A stretch of DNA of 28,541 nt from Paraclostridium ghonii (GCF_023653455.1 NZ_JAKEDR010000026.1:1-28541), one strand, 5' to 3'; shown: positions 16,079 through 24,682, counted from the first letter of the stretch. A program made the numbers and translations. Notes: generated by a model from the sequence alone, not told the origin.

Positions 16079-16829
16079 TATCCCCACCGCCCATCAATGA
16101 TAAAACATCTAAAATTTCTTTAAAAAATTCTTTTCTAGATTCAGTTCTAATAATTTCTTTAAATATTAATCCATCTTTAATAAATAGAACTCTTTTACAG
16201 TAACTTGCTGCAAACGCATCGTGTGTAACCATCATTATAGTTGCTTCTTGATCTTCATTTAATTTAGTCATTGCATTTAAAAGATCTGTAGATGACTTAG
16301 AGTCAAGTGCTCCCGTTGGTTCATCTGCTAATATTAGTGATGGTTTTGTAATTATAGCTCTTGCACAAGCAGTTCTTTGTTTTTGTCCTCCTGAAATTTC
16401 ATAAGGATATTTATCAAGTAAAGTTTCAATACCAAGAGTCTCAGATATTGAAACTACAGTTTTATTTATTGTTTTCTCATTAACTCTAGCAAGTGCTAAA
16501 GGTAGTGCTATATTATCTTTTACAGATAAAGTATCTAATAAGTTAAAGTCTTGGAATATAAAACCTAAGCTTTCTCTTCTAAACTTTGATATTTCTTTGT
16601 TATTTAGATTTGTTATATTCTTGCCTTCTATTTTTATTTTTCCACTAGTTGCCGTATCAATAGTAGATACTATATTTAAAAGAGTACTTTTCCCTGCTCC
16701 TGAAGGCCCCATTACCCCTACAAATTCACCTTTGTTTATATCAAGGTCTATACCATTTAATACTGTCTGCGTATTTTTTTGTGTTCCATATGATTTTTTT
16801 AATTTTCTAACTTCAAGTATTTTTGTCAT
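16065..16829 (-). CDS. ABC transporter ATP-binding protein (BceA/LolD-type)
   Basis: A 254-residue ATPase partner of the permease downstream. Walker A GPSGAGKST, the signature ISGGQKQRTACARAI, Walker B LILADEPTGALDS and the switch His in MMVTHD are all present. The longest frame adds 17 residues from 16880, but AAAGGAGG lies nine bases before ATG at 16829 and gives the usual MTKILEVRKLKKSYG start. The C-terminus overlaps the permease start, so the pair is translationally coupled. The operon reads ATPase, permease, transglycosylase. Its likely job is defence against, or signalling from, cell-envelope peptides. Confidence 0.93.
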   Translation of the reverse strand: MTKILEVRKLKKSYGTQKNTQTVLNGIDLDINKGEFVGVMGPSGAGKSTLLNIVSTIDTATSGKIKIEGKNITNLNNKEISKFRRESLGFIFQDFNLLDTLSVKDNIALPLALARVNEKTINKTVVSISETLGIETLLDKYPYEISGGQKQRTACARAIITKPSLILADEPTGALDSKSSTDLLNAMTKLNEDQEATIMMVTHDAFAASYCKRVLFIKDGLIFKEIIRTESRKEFFKEILDVLSLMGGGDNGLI

Positions 16830-16945
16830 ATTTGTTATCCTCCTTTTATTATTTACAAGAATTAGTATACGCTTTTTCATAATTTTCTAATATTGATTTA
16901 TCTATCAATAACATTACATATTTGTAATATTAGTAAATAAAAAAG

Positions 16946-16978
16946 AAGCTGCCCCACTAAAAAATAGCACGACAGCCC
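16946..16978 (-). terminator. Terminator after the YeeE/YedE gene
   Basis: On the minus strand GGGCTGTC and GGGCAGC pair with G-T wobbles around an AT-rich loop, and a T-run follows. It is GC-rich compared with its surroundings. Confidence 0.6.
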
Positions 16979-16983
16979 ATCAC

Positions 16984-17008
16984 AAGCGCCAATTTTATAT
17001 TAGCGCTT
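16984..17008 (-). terminator. Second hairpin after the YeeE/YedE gene
   Basis: AAGCGCCAAT (16984-16993) and ATTAGCGCTT (16999-17008) form a 10-base-pair stem with one G-T pair and a 5-base loop, just beyond the stop codon. It works in tandem with the next hairpin, which carries the T-run. Confidence 0.5.
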
Positions 17009-17033
17009 TATAAATTTAAGTTTACATATTTAA

Positions 17034-18311
17034 TTATATTGATTGCTTTTCACAACATTTGTTTGTCATTATTTTCTTATGTAAGATATTACCTATAACT
17101 CCTCCTACAACTAGGAATACTAAAAATATCCATCCAGATAAAGAGAAGTTAGCAATAGGAGTATATAATGCTCCTGCATTACACCCATTTGACATTCTTG
17201 TTCCAATACCCATAATAAATCCACCTATAACATATATTAATGATTCTTTTAACGTTATAGATAATCCTGCTTTAAAACTCTTAGTAAAGCTTCCAGCTAA
17301 AAGCAGAGCAATAATTGTACCTAATATTATTCCAACATTTTGAACACTTGATGGATTTTGGAAAAATGGGTCTGTAAACAACTCTATTGATTTAGTTGTA
17401 AAGCTAGCTACACTTTCTGGAGATACACCAAATGCTATAAGTAATCTACCAAACCATATCCCAAAAGGAGTTGATACACCCCATCCTGATTTAGTCACTC
17501 CCATTAAAAGCATAAATATAACACCCATTACCACAGCTCCCATTTTAAGGCTCCATGGTCTAACAAATAATATATCATAAGTATTTTGACTAAATAGCTT
17601 AAATGGCTTATCATCATAAGTTTTTTCTTGAATACGCTCTTCCTCAACACCTGTGTATGAATTTTGAGCTTTTCTTTTATCTTCATAAATTTTAGCAATC
17701 CAAATTGTTATACATGCAAATATTATAGTTAATATTATCGCTCCCAAATATCCTTCTAGTCCATCCCATTTAAATAAATCTGGTAAAAATACACCACTTT
17801 CGAATGTTTGAGATGAAAATATTGTATCAGTTACCCAAGGAGCTGAGCTTTGTATAGGAAAACCTACATATACTCCCATTCCAAAGAATATAAGTGTTAT
17901 TAATGCACGTGGAAATCCTGTTGCTATATCCGTAAGAACTCCTGATGCACAACAACTACAAAATGCCATTCCGAATCCAAATGCTAATCCTCCTAATATA
18001 AGTCCTAAGTTAATAGGATTAACCCCTAAATCATACTGAGTTGGGTCTTGACCTATAAATAAGCAAGCACTAACAATTGCAGTTCCTACAAATAATAACA
18101 TCAATATCCTCATTAATTTTGTAGATCCAGTTCTATAACTTCTATTTACACTTCCTGCAAATCCGAAAAATGACCTGGTAAGTGTATATCCTAATCCTAA
18201 TCCTATAATTAATCTAAAAAACAACATTGAATTTTCTAAACTATTTTTTCCTATCATCAAAATTCCAATAAGAAGTACAAACCCAAGAATATATTCTGTA
18301 TTCTTTTTCAC
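17034..18311 (-). CDS. YeeE/YedE-family sulfur transporter
   Basis: A 425-residue membrane protein with two homologous halves and roughly ten or more hydrophobic segments. The family (TsuA/YeeE/YedE) takes up thiosulfate or another reduced sulfur species through conserved pore cysteines; a branch is linked to selenium metabolism. Cys-Ala-Ser-Gly in the first half (within FCSCCASGVLTDIATG) and SNGCNAGALY in the second half are the matching pore motifs. The first half has two extra cysteines beside the conserved one. The start is GTG with GGGAG nine bases upstream. It lies 42 bases after the persulfide reductase in the same operon, which supports a sulfur substrate. Confidence 0.88.
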   Translation of the reverse strand: MKKNTEYILGFVLLIGILMIGKNSLENSMLFFRLIIGLGLGYTLTRSFFGFAGSVNRSYRTGSTKLMRILMLLFVGTAIVSACLFIGQDPTQYDLGVNPINLGLILGGLAFGFGMAFCSCCASGVLTDIATGFPRALITLIFFGMGVYVGFPIQSSAPWVTDTIFSSQTFESGVFLPDLFKWDGLEGYLGAIILTIIFACITIWIAKIYEDKRKAQNSYTGVEEERIQEKTYDDKPFKLFSQNTYDILFVRPWSLKMGAVVMGVIFMLLMGVTKSGWGVSTPFGIWFGRLLIAFGVSPESVASFTTKSIELFTDPFFQNPSSVQNVGIILGTIIALLLAGSFTKSFKAGLSITLKESLIYVIGGFIMGIGTRMSNGCNAGALYTPIANFSLSGWIFLVFLVVGGVIGNILHKKIMTNKCCEKQSI

Positions 18312-18353
18312 AGCAATTTTCTCCCATCATTTAAATTGTTTTAATATTTTATA

Positions 18354-20048
18354 TTAATTAAAATTGTAATCAGTAACTATAGGTAATCTATTTTCAACTT
18401 TATCTGTAAAATATTCATAGAAGCAAATTCCTAAGAAGCTTCCTGATATATTATAAATGTTATCAAACCCTAAATGTCCTAATGCAACTGACGCATTATA
18501 ACTTCTTTGAGCACTACGGCAATGTAGATATACAGGTTTATCTTTAGGTATTTCATCTAATCTATTTCTTATCTCGCTTAACGGTATATTTACTGCGCTT
18601 ATTAAATGACCCTCTTCAAATTCATCCTTTTCTCTTACATCTATAATATATGCTTTTTCTTCAACTAATTTACGTACATCACTTACATGTACTTGTTTAA
18701 AAGTTCCTTGCATTATATTAAGAGCTACAAGGGCTGCATGATTTACTGCATCTTTTGCCGTTCCAAATGGTGGTGCATAACATAGTTCTAAATCTCTTAA
18801 ATCATCTATTGTTCCACCCATTTTTATTAGTGTTGCAACTATATCTACTCTCTTATCTACATTTCCTTTACCTATTGATTGAGCCCCTAATACTTTTCCT
18901 GTTGGAACTTCAAATACTAGTTTAAAGTGAATATGATTATTATTAGGCATTAATCCAACTTTATCTTGAGGTATAACATATACACTCTCATGCTTAATTC
19001 CAAGTCTATTGCATTGCTCCTCTGTTAATCCTGTACATGCTGCATTATAATCAAATACTTTTATACACGAAGAACCTATATATCCTGTATTAGAAACTGG
19101 TATTTTATATATATGATCAGCTACTGCTCTTGCTTGCTTTTGTGCTGGTCCAGCTAATGGAAGATGTTGAATTTTTTTTGATATAGCATTAGTTACTTCT
19201 ATTGCATCTCCAACTGCATAAATATCTTTGTCTATAGTTTTATAATTTTGGTCTACTTTAAGAGCTCCTGTTTCTCCTATCTCAAGTCCACACTCTTTAG
19301 CTAATTTTATTTCAGGTTTTACTCCAATAGCCATAACTACAGCATCTGATTCTATTTTTCTTCCAGACGCTAATATTATGTCACTATTTTCAAACTTAGT
19401 TACCTTATCCCCTAATATTAAATTAATTCCTTGATCATATAACTCTTTATGAAGTATTTGAACCATATCTTCATCAAAAGTTCTCATTACTTGATTAGCA
19501 GCCTCTATTAAATTTACATTGTATCCTGCTTCTTTTAGGTTTTCTGCTACTTCCATTCCTATAAATCCAGCACCTACTACTGATATGTTTTTAGATCCTT
19601 TTGATTTTATAAATTGATTAAGTCTAGATATATCTACTACATTTTTTACTACAAAAGTTTTTGCGTTTTCTATTCCTTCAATAGGAGGTACGATAGCGTT
19701 TGCCCCAGGTGATAAAATAAGCTTATCGTATGTTTCATCATAAGTTTTTCCTGTAACAACATTTTTTACTGTAATTTTTTTGTTTTCTCTATCTATTGAT
19801 AATACTTCATTAAATATACGTATATTTATATTATATTGATTAAAAAACTTATCTGGTGTCATAAGTACTAAGTCTTCATGATTTTCAATTTGACCACTTA
19901 AGTGATATGGTAAACAACAATTTGAAAATGATGCATGTGGTCCTTTTTCAAATACTATTATATTAGCAGATTCATCCAATCTTCTAATTCTTGCTGCTGC
20001 TGATGCTCCTCCAGCTACTCCACCTACAATTAATACTTTTTTGCTCAT
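18354..20048 (-). CDS. CoA-disulfide/persulfide reductase with rhodanese domain
   Basis: A 564-residue FAD-dependent pyridine nucleotide-disulfide oxidoreductase fused to a C-terminal rhodanese domain (from about residue 460), the architecture of CoADR-Rhd and Npsr. GGVAGGASAAARIRR binds FAD, VVGAGFIGMEVAENL binds NAD(P)H, and YAVGDAIE is the second FAD motif. The redox Cys is Cys44 in SNCCLPYH, with a second Cys at 45 where Gly is usual. The rhodanese loop is HCRSAQRS. It probably reduces persulfides or polysulfide, with NADH as likely donor. AGGAGGAG precedes the ATG. It is transcribed with the YeeE/YedE gene and divergently from the LysR gene. Confidence 0.9.
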   Translation of the reverse strand: MSKKVLIVGGVAGGASAAARIRRLDESANIIVFEKGPHASFSNCCLPYHLSGQIENHEDLVLMTPDKFFNQYNINIRIFNEVLSIDRENKKITVKNVVTGKTYDETYDKLILSPGANAIVPPIEGIENAKTFVVKNVVDISRLNQFIKSKGSKNISVVGAGFIGMEVAENLKEAGYNVNLIEAANQVMRTFDEDMVQILHKELYDQGINLILGDKVTKFENSDIILASGRKIESDAVVMAIGVKPEIKLAKECGLEIGETGALKVDQNYKTIDKDIYAVGDAIEVTNAISKKIQHLPLAGPAQKQARAVADHIYKIPVSNTGYIGSSCIKVFDYNAACTGLTEEQCNRLGIKHESVYVIPQDKVGLMPNNNHIHFKLVFEVPTGKVLGAQSIGKGNVDKRVDIVATLIKMGGTIDDLRDLELCYAPPFGTAKDAVNHAALVALNIMQGTFKQVHVSDVRKLVEEKAYIIDVREKDEFEEGHLISAVNIPLSEIRNRLDEIPKDKPVYLHCRSAQRSYNASVALGHLGFDNIYNISGSFLGICFYEYFTDKVENRLPIVTDYNFN

Positions 20049-20145
20049 ATATTGCTCCTCCTGTTATTGTATAATGCCTACTTTAAATTATTATTTTTTT
20101 CACAACTCACCTTTGTTTACATTTTAACACCTATTTTTTACAGAG

Positions 20146-20184
20146 TAAAATAAGTATATTTTATGGCGCAATAAACTTATTTTA
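20146..20184. promoter_or_regulatory. Nested inverted repeats, probable LysR-type operator
   Basis: Outer perfect 9-base arms TAAAATAAG (20146-20154) and CTTATTTTA (20176-20184) enclose an inner TTTAT/ATAAA pair (20160-20164 and 20171-20175). They lie in the 231-base gap between the divergent reductase and LysR genes, the usual place for a LysR operator. That the adjacent regulator binds here is inference. Confidence 0.5.
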
Positions 20185-20279
20185 TATTAGATAATATTTA
20201 AAAAAGTTGTTAACATCTTAATTATTGGTTAAACTGTATTTATTAATATAAAAATTTCAAAATTAACTTGGAGGGCAAA

Positions 20280-21173
20280 ATGGACATAACTTATTTAAAA
20301 TCCTTGTACGTTACTGCAAAATGTAAAAGTATATCTATTGCTGCAAAAAAATTACACCTTAGTCAACCTGGTCTTAGTTTTCAATTACAATCATTAGAAA
20401 GCAGTCTTGGTAAAACGTTATTACAACGTAGTAATAAAGGCGTTAAGCTTACCCCAGAAGGTGAAATAGTTTTCAATTATGCTAAATCAATTATTTCTTT
20501 AGAGGAAAATATGAAAAAAGAACTCTTAGAATTAGAGGAATCCGAAAAACAATTAACAATTGGGGCATGTTCCAGCCTTGCTGATTATGCTCTACCTTGC
20601 AGTGCTTATACCTTCAAAAAAATTTATGACAATATAGATATTAATATATTAAGTTCAACTTCTTGCGATGTATTAAACAAACTTAGAGATTATGAAATTA
20701 ATATAGGTATTATACAATCATTAGAAAATATAGATGATATGGTAGAACTTCCTATTATTAAAAGCAATGTTATCTTAGTTTGTAGCTATAACCTTTCAAC
20801 TTCTAGTATTAGTTTAGAAGATTTAATGAACTTACCTATTATTACAAGGGAATCCAATTCAACAATAAATAGGTTCATTGCAAAAGGATTGAAAGACTAC
20901 GGACAAGATTTTAACAAATTAAATGTTCAATTTGCTCTAAACTCTGACGAGGCTATAAAAAGAACACTTATTCATGGCAATAGTTATGCTTTTCTTCCCG
21001 AACTTGTAATAAAACACGAACTACATGATAAATATCTAAAAAAGGTGTTTATTAAAGAATTCTCTTTAGAATGTAATTACACATTAGTATATAGATCTGA
21101 TTATAAATTAAAAAGACATGAAAAATCTTTTATTGATTTTATAACTTCTAGTAATAGATGTTTTTGCTATTAA
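20280..21173 (+). CDS. LysR-family transcriptional regulator
   Basis: A 297-residue LysR-type regulator. The winged helix-turn-helix (about residues 1-60) contains SISIAAKKLHLSQPGLSFQLQ and LGKTLLQRSNKGVKLTPEG. The rest is a two-lobe effector domain of normal length. I chose ATG at 20280, with GGAGG five bases upstream; the longer frame would start with TTG inside that site. It is divergent from the persulfide reductase and sulfur transporter genes, so it probably controls them in response to a sulfur compound. It converges on the amino-acid permease with a shared terminator. Confidence 0.92.
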   Translation: MDITYLKSLYVTAKCKSISIAAKKLHLSQPGLSFQLQSLESSLGKTLLQRSNKGVKLTPEGEIVFNYAKSIISLEENMKKELLELEESEKQLTIGACSSLADYALPCSAYTFKKIYDNIDINILSSTSCDVLNKLRDYEINIGIIQSLENIDDMVELPIIKSNVILVCSYNLSTSSISLEDLMNLPIITRESNSTINRFIAKGLKDYGQDFNKLNVQFALNSDEAIKRTLIHGNSYAFLPELVIKHELHDKYLKKVFIKEFSLECNYTLVYRSDYKLKRHEKSFIDFITSSNRCFCY

Positions 21174-21186
21174 AAGTTTTTTAGAC

Positions 21187-21223
21187 AAAAACAAAGTGTA
21201 GTTTACATCTACACTTTGTTTTT
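21187..21223. terminator. Bidirectional terminator between lysR and permease
   Basis: Perfect 15-base arms (21187-21201 and 21209-21223; core ACAAAGTGTAG) flank a 7-base loop. A-runs and T-runs lie on both sides, and the right arm covers the last codons of the permease. Confidence 0.85.
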
Positions 21224-22522
21224 ATACCAAAATATTATCCCTAAAACAGACCATATCATTAAAGCTATAAGAGATTGTATTGATAATCTCGCTGGTGAAA
21301 AGGGAGCTAGTAATAAAAATATAAATAATAAACTACTAGTTACACCTAGCAATGCTATAATCTTTTTTATAAAACGTTCTTGTTTTATAAATGTTACTAT
21401 ACATACATAAAAATAAGCAATTGCAGCTCCTAATGAGGACATATCTACAATCCATATTATAACTTCTCTACCAAACATCACAGCTATAAAACTTATTATA
21501 CTCACAAATACAATGCTTTTTCCTAATTCTCCATTTTTATTTTTTTTACTGAATATAGATGGTATAACTTCTTTTTTCCCCATTGCACCAATTAGTTTTG
21601 TACTGCAAATCATAAATCCATTTATACCACTTGAAACGGAGGCTCCTAGTGCTATTACAAGTACTAAAAATCCAGCTTTGCCTATATAGTTGAACACTCC
21701 AGTTCCCAACGCCCATTCTAAACTACTAGCTTGTTCTGGAGTAAAAGCTATTGCTGTTGATATATTTAATATATTGTATATCATCATCCCTACTAAAAGC
21801 GAAACTACAGCTAATATTGATGCTTTTTTATTGTCAAATCCAAAGTTAGTTGCTAGCTGTGGAACAGCGTCAAACCCAACATATAAAAATGGAGTTATAG
21901 CAAATACTTGTGAAATTTGTTTTAAATCAAACCTATAATTATATACATAGTTGTCTAGAAGTGCTTTTGTCCCCCCCGTATATATCATTCCAAAGAAAAC
22001 AATTCCTACGCAAGCAACAAGAAGAAGTATTATATACGTTTGAACTCTTCCCGTCTCCTTTATTCCCTTTAAATTTATTAACATAAATATAATAATTGCA
22101 ATACATGATACCATAATCTCTCCAATATATACGCTGTCTCCAGCTATTGTATATAAATATCCGAAATCTAGTGCTCCTTTAAAAAGTTTATTTACAACCA
22201 AAGGAAGTGCACTTGCATTTAGGGGAATCATCGTTAAGTAAGCTAAAGATAAAAACCACCCTACTATAAATCCATGATTTTTCCCTAACTTATTATATAC
22301 ATATGAAAATTCTCCTCCCTCTTCGCATGTATCTTGCATCATCATATGATAACTTCGTTCTATTATTATTATACAAATTGACCCTAATAACAATCCTATA
22401 AACGTATTAATTACTCCTGCAGTTTTCAAAAACTTGCTTCCTGGAAGCATAAATGCCCCCCAGCCTATTATCCCTCCAAGAATAATTGCAAAAACCTCGA
22501 TAATCGATAACTTTTTATTCAT
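21209..22522 (-). CDS. APC-superfamily amino-acid permease
   Basis: A 437-residue transporter with about twelve hydrophobic segments. The N-terminal helix GGIIGWGAFMLPGSKF is the APC substrate-binding break, and YVGFDAVPQLATNF is the usual helix-six region. The substrate cannot be told from the sequence. AAAGGAG precedes the ATG. A run of seven G (21977-21971) codes for Thr-Gly-Gly in a loop and could slip. It looks monocistronic, with a terminator at its end and a 202-base gap upstream holding two hairpins. Confidence 0.88.
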   Translation of the reverse strand: MNKKLSIIEVFAIILGGIIGWGAFMLPGSKFLKTAGVINTFIGLLLGSICIIIIERSYHMMMQDTCEEGGEFSYVYNKLGKNHGFIVGWFLSLAYLTMIPLNASALPLVVNKLFKGALDFGYLYTIAGDSVYIGEIMVSCIAIIIFMLINLKGIKETGRVQTYIILLLVACVGIVFFGMIYTGGTKALLDNYVYNYRFDLKQISQVFAITPFLYVGFDAVPQLATNFGFDNKKASILAVVSLLVGMMIYNILNISTAIAFTPEQASSLEWALGTGVFNYIGKAGFLVLVIALGASVSSGINGFMICSTKLIGAMGKKEVIPSIFSKKNKNGELGKSIVFVSIISFIAVMFGREVIIWIVDMSSLGAAIAYFYVCIVTFIKQERFIKKIIALLGVTSSLLFIFLLLAPFSPARLSIQSLIALMIWSVLGIIFWYKNKV

Positions 22523-22648
22523 AGCTTCTCCTTTGTTATTTTTTTGATTATCTTAAATATACTATATAATAATAAATCATCGATATAATAAAATTTTATG
22601 TAGAATAAATATTTCTTATATCTTTAATCAAATTCCATTAGGTTTATT

Positions 22649-22680
22649 AGGATTATTAAATATCAGTATTTAATAATCCT
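22649..22680. terminator. Perfect 14-base-pair hairpin upstream of the permease
   Basis: AGGATTATTAAATA and its complement flank a TCAG loop. No strong T-run follows, so a terminator for the Sm-like gene or an operator for the permease are both possible. Confidence 0.45.
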
Positions 22681-22686
22681 TAACTT

Positions 22687-22723
22687 AAATATAGCTCATA
22701 TCCAATAGGTATGCGCTATATTT
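22687..22723 (-). terminator. Hairpin directly after the Sm-like gene
   Basis: AAATATAGC (22687-22695) pairs with GCTATATTT (22715-22723), and CATA/TATG extends the stem after one mismatch. It begins one base beyond the stop codon at 22725. Confidence 0.5.
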
Positions 22724-22724
22724 A

Positions 22725-23033
22725 TTAATATGGATACCCGTAAGGATAAGGTGGTGCAATAACTGGATAAAGCAATAATGATAGCCCAGTTAATATATTA
22801 TACGGGAATACTCTACCTACATATCTTCTATATCTTCTAGGCATTTGTCTTGACTTACTTTCTTCATCTTTCATTATTACATCTTCTCCAACCATTATAG
22901 TTACACCATAGTTATCTGAATCTGTAATTATACCATCAAATTTACTCCCATCTTTCATGGTTATAATAACATGATAATCCTTTAACTCTTTACACTTTTT
23001 CTGAATTTCTTTTTCATTTCTAGATAAATCCAT
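22725..23033 (-). CDS. Small Sm-like (LSm) domain protein with Pro/Tyr tail
   Basis: A 102-residue protein. Residues about 10-55 (HVIITMKDGSKFDGIITDSD, then GVTIMVGEDVIM) read like an Sm fold, with a bent five-strand core and the pattern of the Sm1 motif. A basic stretch RQMPRRYRRYVGR follows, then a hydrophobic segment and a C-terminal tail rich in Pro and Tyr (APPYPYGYPY). Sm folds bind RNA or serve as oligomer scaffolds. The Arg and Pro/Tyr tail is also seen in spore-associated proteins of Firmicutes. No function is assigned. AAAGGAG lies ten bases before the ATG. It seems monocistronic. Confidence 0.6.
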   Translation of the reverse strand: MDLSRNEKEIQKKCKELKDYHVIITMKDGSKFDGIITDSDNYGVTIMVGEDVIMKDEESKSRQMPRRYRRYVGRVFPYNILTGLSLLLYPVIAPPYPYGYPY

Positions 23034-23113
23034 TGTATTTCAACTCCTTTCTTCTACCATAATATGAATTTTCATTCACCCTGTTACTTATGTATTAAAT
23101 CAATATAAAAAGA

Positions 23114-23144
23114 AAAAACTCATATCTAACTGATACGAGTTTTT
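23114..23144 (-). terminator. Terminator after the XRE regulator
   Basis: AAAAACTCATATC (23114-23126) and GATACGAGTTTTT (23132-23144) pair with one mismatch. On the minus strand the stem is followed by T residues. Confidence 0.7.
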
Positions 23145-23148
23145 CTCT

Positions 23149-23733
23149 TTATACTATTTGATAATATAATCCGTCATTTGTACAGTAAAAATACAACCTT
23201 CCATGACCTTGTTTACGGAATCTAAATTGCATATTCCACTCAGGGTATTGCTTTACAATAAGAGCTCTATCTCCTCTTACATAAGCTACAAAAGAAATGT
23301 AATGTTCTTTTTTCATCTCATGTTCAGAAGTTACAAATAATTCATCTTCAACAGGCTCTATATTAAGTAGATGTTCATCATCTGCTTTCTTTACTTTTAG
23401 TTGCTCTATTTTTTTCCCACAACATGATATAGTTGCATCTCCTGTAGCTGTCATTAAATTATTACACTGTGGACATACATAAAATCTTAGTTTGTTCATA
23501 TTTCCTCCTACGAATTCATTTAAATTTATTTCGCCTGATAAAATTTCATCAACACTTGTACCAAGTATTTGTGCTAACTCTGGAAGTAAAGAAATATCTG
23601 GGCATCCTTGCCCTCGCTCCCACTTACTTATTGTTTTATCACTTATATTCATTTCATCAGCAACTTGTTTTTGCGTCATGTTTTTTTCTTTTCTTAACTG
23701 ATAAATTAAATTACCAACCTTTTTACAATCCAT
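23149..23733 (-). CDS. XRE regulator fused to a desulfoferrodoxin-like domain
   Basis: A 194-residue protein from ATG at 23733, chosen because GAGG lies eight bases upstream; the longer frame starts with GTG inside the site. Residues about 6-62 are an XRE helix-turn-helix (KNMTQKQVADEMNISDKTIS). A desulforedoxin-like knot follows, with Cys87, Cys90 and the pair Cys104-Cys105 (CPQC and CCGK). The rest resembles a superoxide reductase core: His121, His138, His144 (SEHEMKKEHYIS) and Cys184 line up with four of the five iron ligands. The last His (in CNxHG) is Asp187 here. A redox- or metal-sensing repressor is more likely than an enzyme. No target gene is evident. Confidence 0.78.
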   Translation of the reverse strand: MDCKKVGNLIYQLRKEKNMTQKQVADEMNISDKTISKWERGQGCPDISLLPELAQILGTSVDEILSGEINLNEFVGGNMNKLRFYVCPQCNNLMTATGDATISCCGKKIEQLKVKKADDEHLLNIEPVEDELFVTSEHEMKKEHYISFVAYVRGDRALIVKQYPEWNMQFRFRKQGHGRLYFYCTNDGLYYQIV

Positions 23734-23808
23734 CGGCCCCACCTCTTAATAATAATTTAAACTACTTATAAATTTAATTCAATAAACGAATCGTAGAGTA
23801 AAGCAAAA

Positions 23809-23834
23809 GACATACTTAAAAATTTAAGTATGTC
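23809..23834. terminator. Terminator after the NapH-like gene
   Basis: Perfect 12-base arms GACATACTTAAA and TTTAAGTATGTC flank two bases. On the minus strand it is followed by a short T-rich stretch. It ends the redox operon. Confidence 0.65.
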
Positions 23835-23851
23835 CCAATTTATTTTAAATA

Positions 23852-24682
23852 TTACAATTTAAACCCCTTTTTTATAGCATTAGTTGGACATGCTTTTACG
23901 CATTCTCCACATCTGATACAATCAATGCTGTTTGGTTTTTTATAAACTTCTATATCCATATGACATTTCCTAACACATGCATTACACCCCATACATTTTT
24001 CTTTATCAATGTTGTATTTATAAAAACTAAACTTATTAAATATTGAATAAAACGCCCCTAATGGACAAAGGTATCTACAAAACGGTCTATATACGAATAT
24101 AGATAGTATAATAATTGCTATGAGTATGAACAATTTCCAAGCATACAAAAATCCAACAGTACTTCTTAAAGATTCATTTAAAAGTACTAGTGGTATCCCT
24201 CCCTCTAAAGTACCTGCAGGACATATAAATTCACAGAAATACGGTTTGGATAATCCAAATTCATTAGTTACAAACATAGGTAAAATTATTACAAACACTA
24301 ATAATATTACATATTTTAAATATTTTAATTCTTTATCTAAAGTTTTATTTACTTTAATTTTTTTTACCTTAATTTTATATAATAAATCTTGGAAAAATCC
24401 AAATGGGCATAACCAACCACATATAAATCTACCGAATACAACTCCAAATAAAGTCATCAATCCAATTACATAATATGAAAAATTGTATTTTATGCTTCCT
24501 AATACAGCTTGTAATGACCCTATAGGACATGAACCTAGTGCCCCAGGACATGAATAACAGTTAAGCCCTGGAACACATAGCTTTTTAGTATCTCCTTGAT
24601 ATATACCTTTTTCAATGAATCCTTTGAAGTTAGCGTTTGTGAGGAAAGTAGCTATTAATTGAGTTATATTCCTTTTATCCAA
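23852..24682 (-). CDS. NapH-like 4Fe-4S membrane protein
   Basis: A 276-residue membrane protein with about five hydrophobic segments. It has an N-terminal Cys-rich part (CVPGLNCYSCPGALGSCPIG), two CGWLCPFG/CRYLCPLG motifs at membrane faces, and two C-terminal ferredoxin clusters (CMGCNACVRKC and CIRCGECVKACPTNAI). This is the NapH/YccM class of electron carriers that move electrons across the membrane without haem. The start is TTG at 24682, overlapping the stop of the 45-residue peptide gene by eight bases (TTGGATAA). With the TlpA-type lipoprotein upstream, it probably passes electrons to an external thiol acceptor; this direction is inference. Confidence 0.85.
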   Translation of the reverse strand: MDKRNITQLIATFLTNANFKGFIEKGIYQGDTKKLCVPGLNCYSCPGALGSCPIGSLQAVLGSIKYNFSYYVIGLMTLFGVVFGRFICGWLCPFGFFQDLLYKIKVKKIKVNKTLDKELKYLKYVILLVFVIILPMFVTNEFGLSKPYFCEFICPAGTLEGGIPLVLLNESLRSTVGFLYAWKLFILIAIIILSIFVYRPFCRYLCPLGAFYSIFNKFSFYKYNIDKEKCMGCNACVRKCHMDIEVYKKPNSIDCIRCGECVKACPTNAIKKGFKL

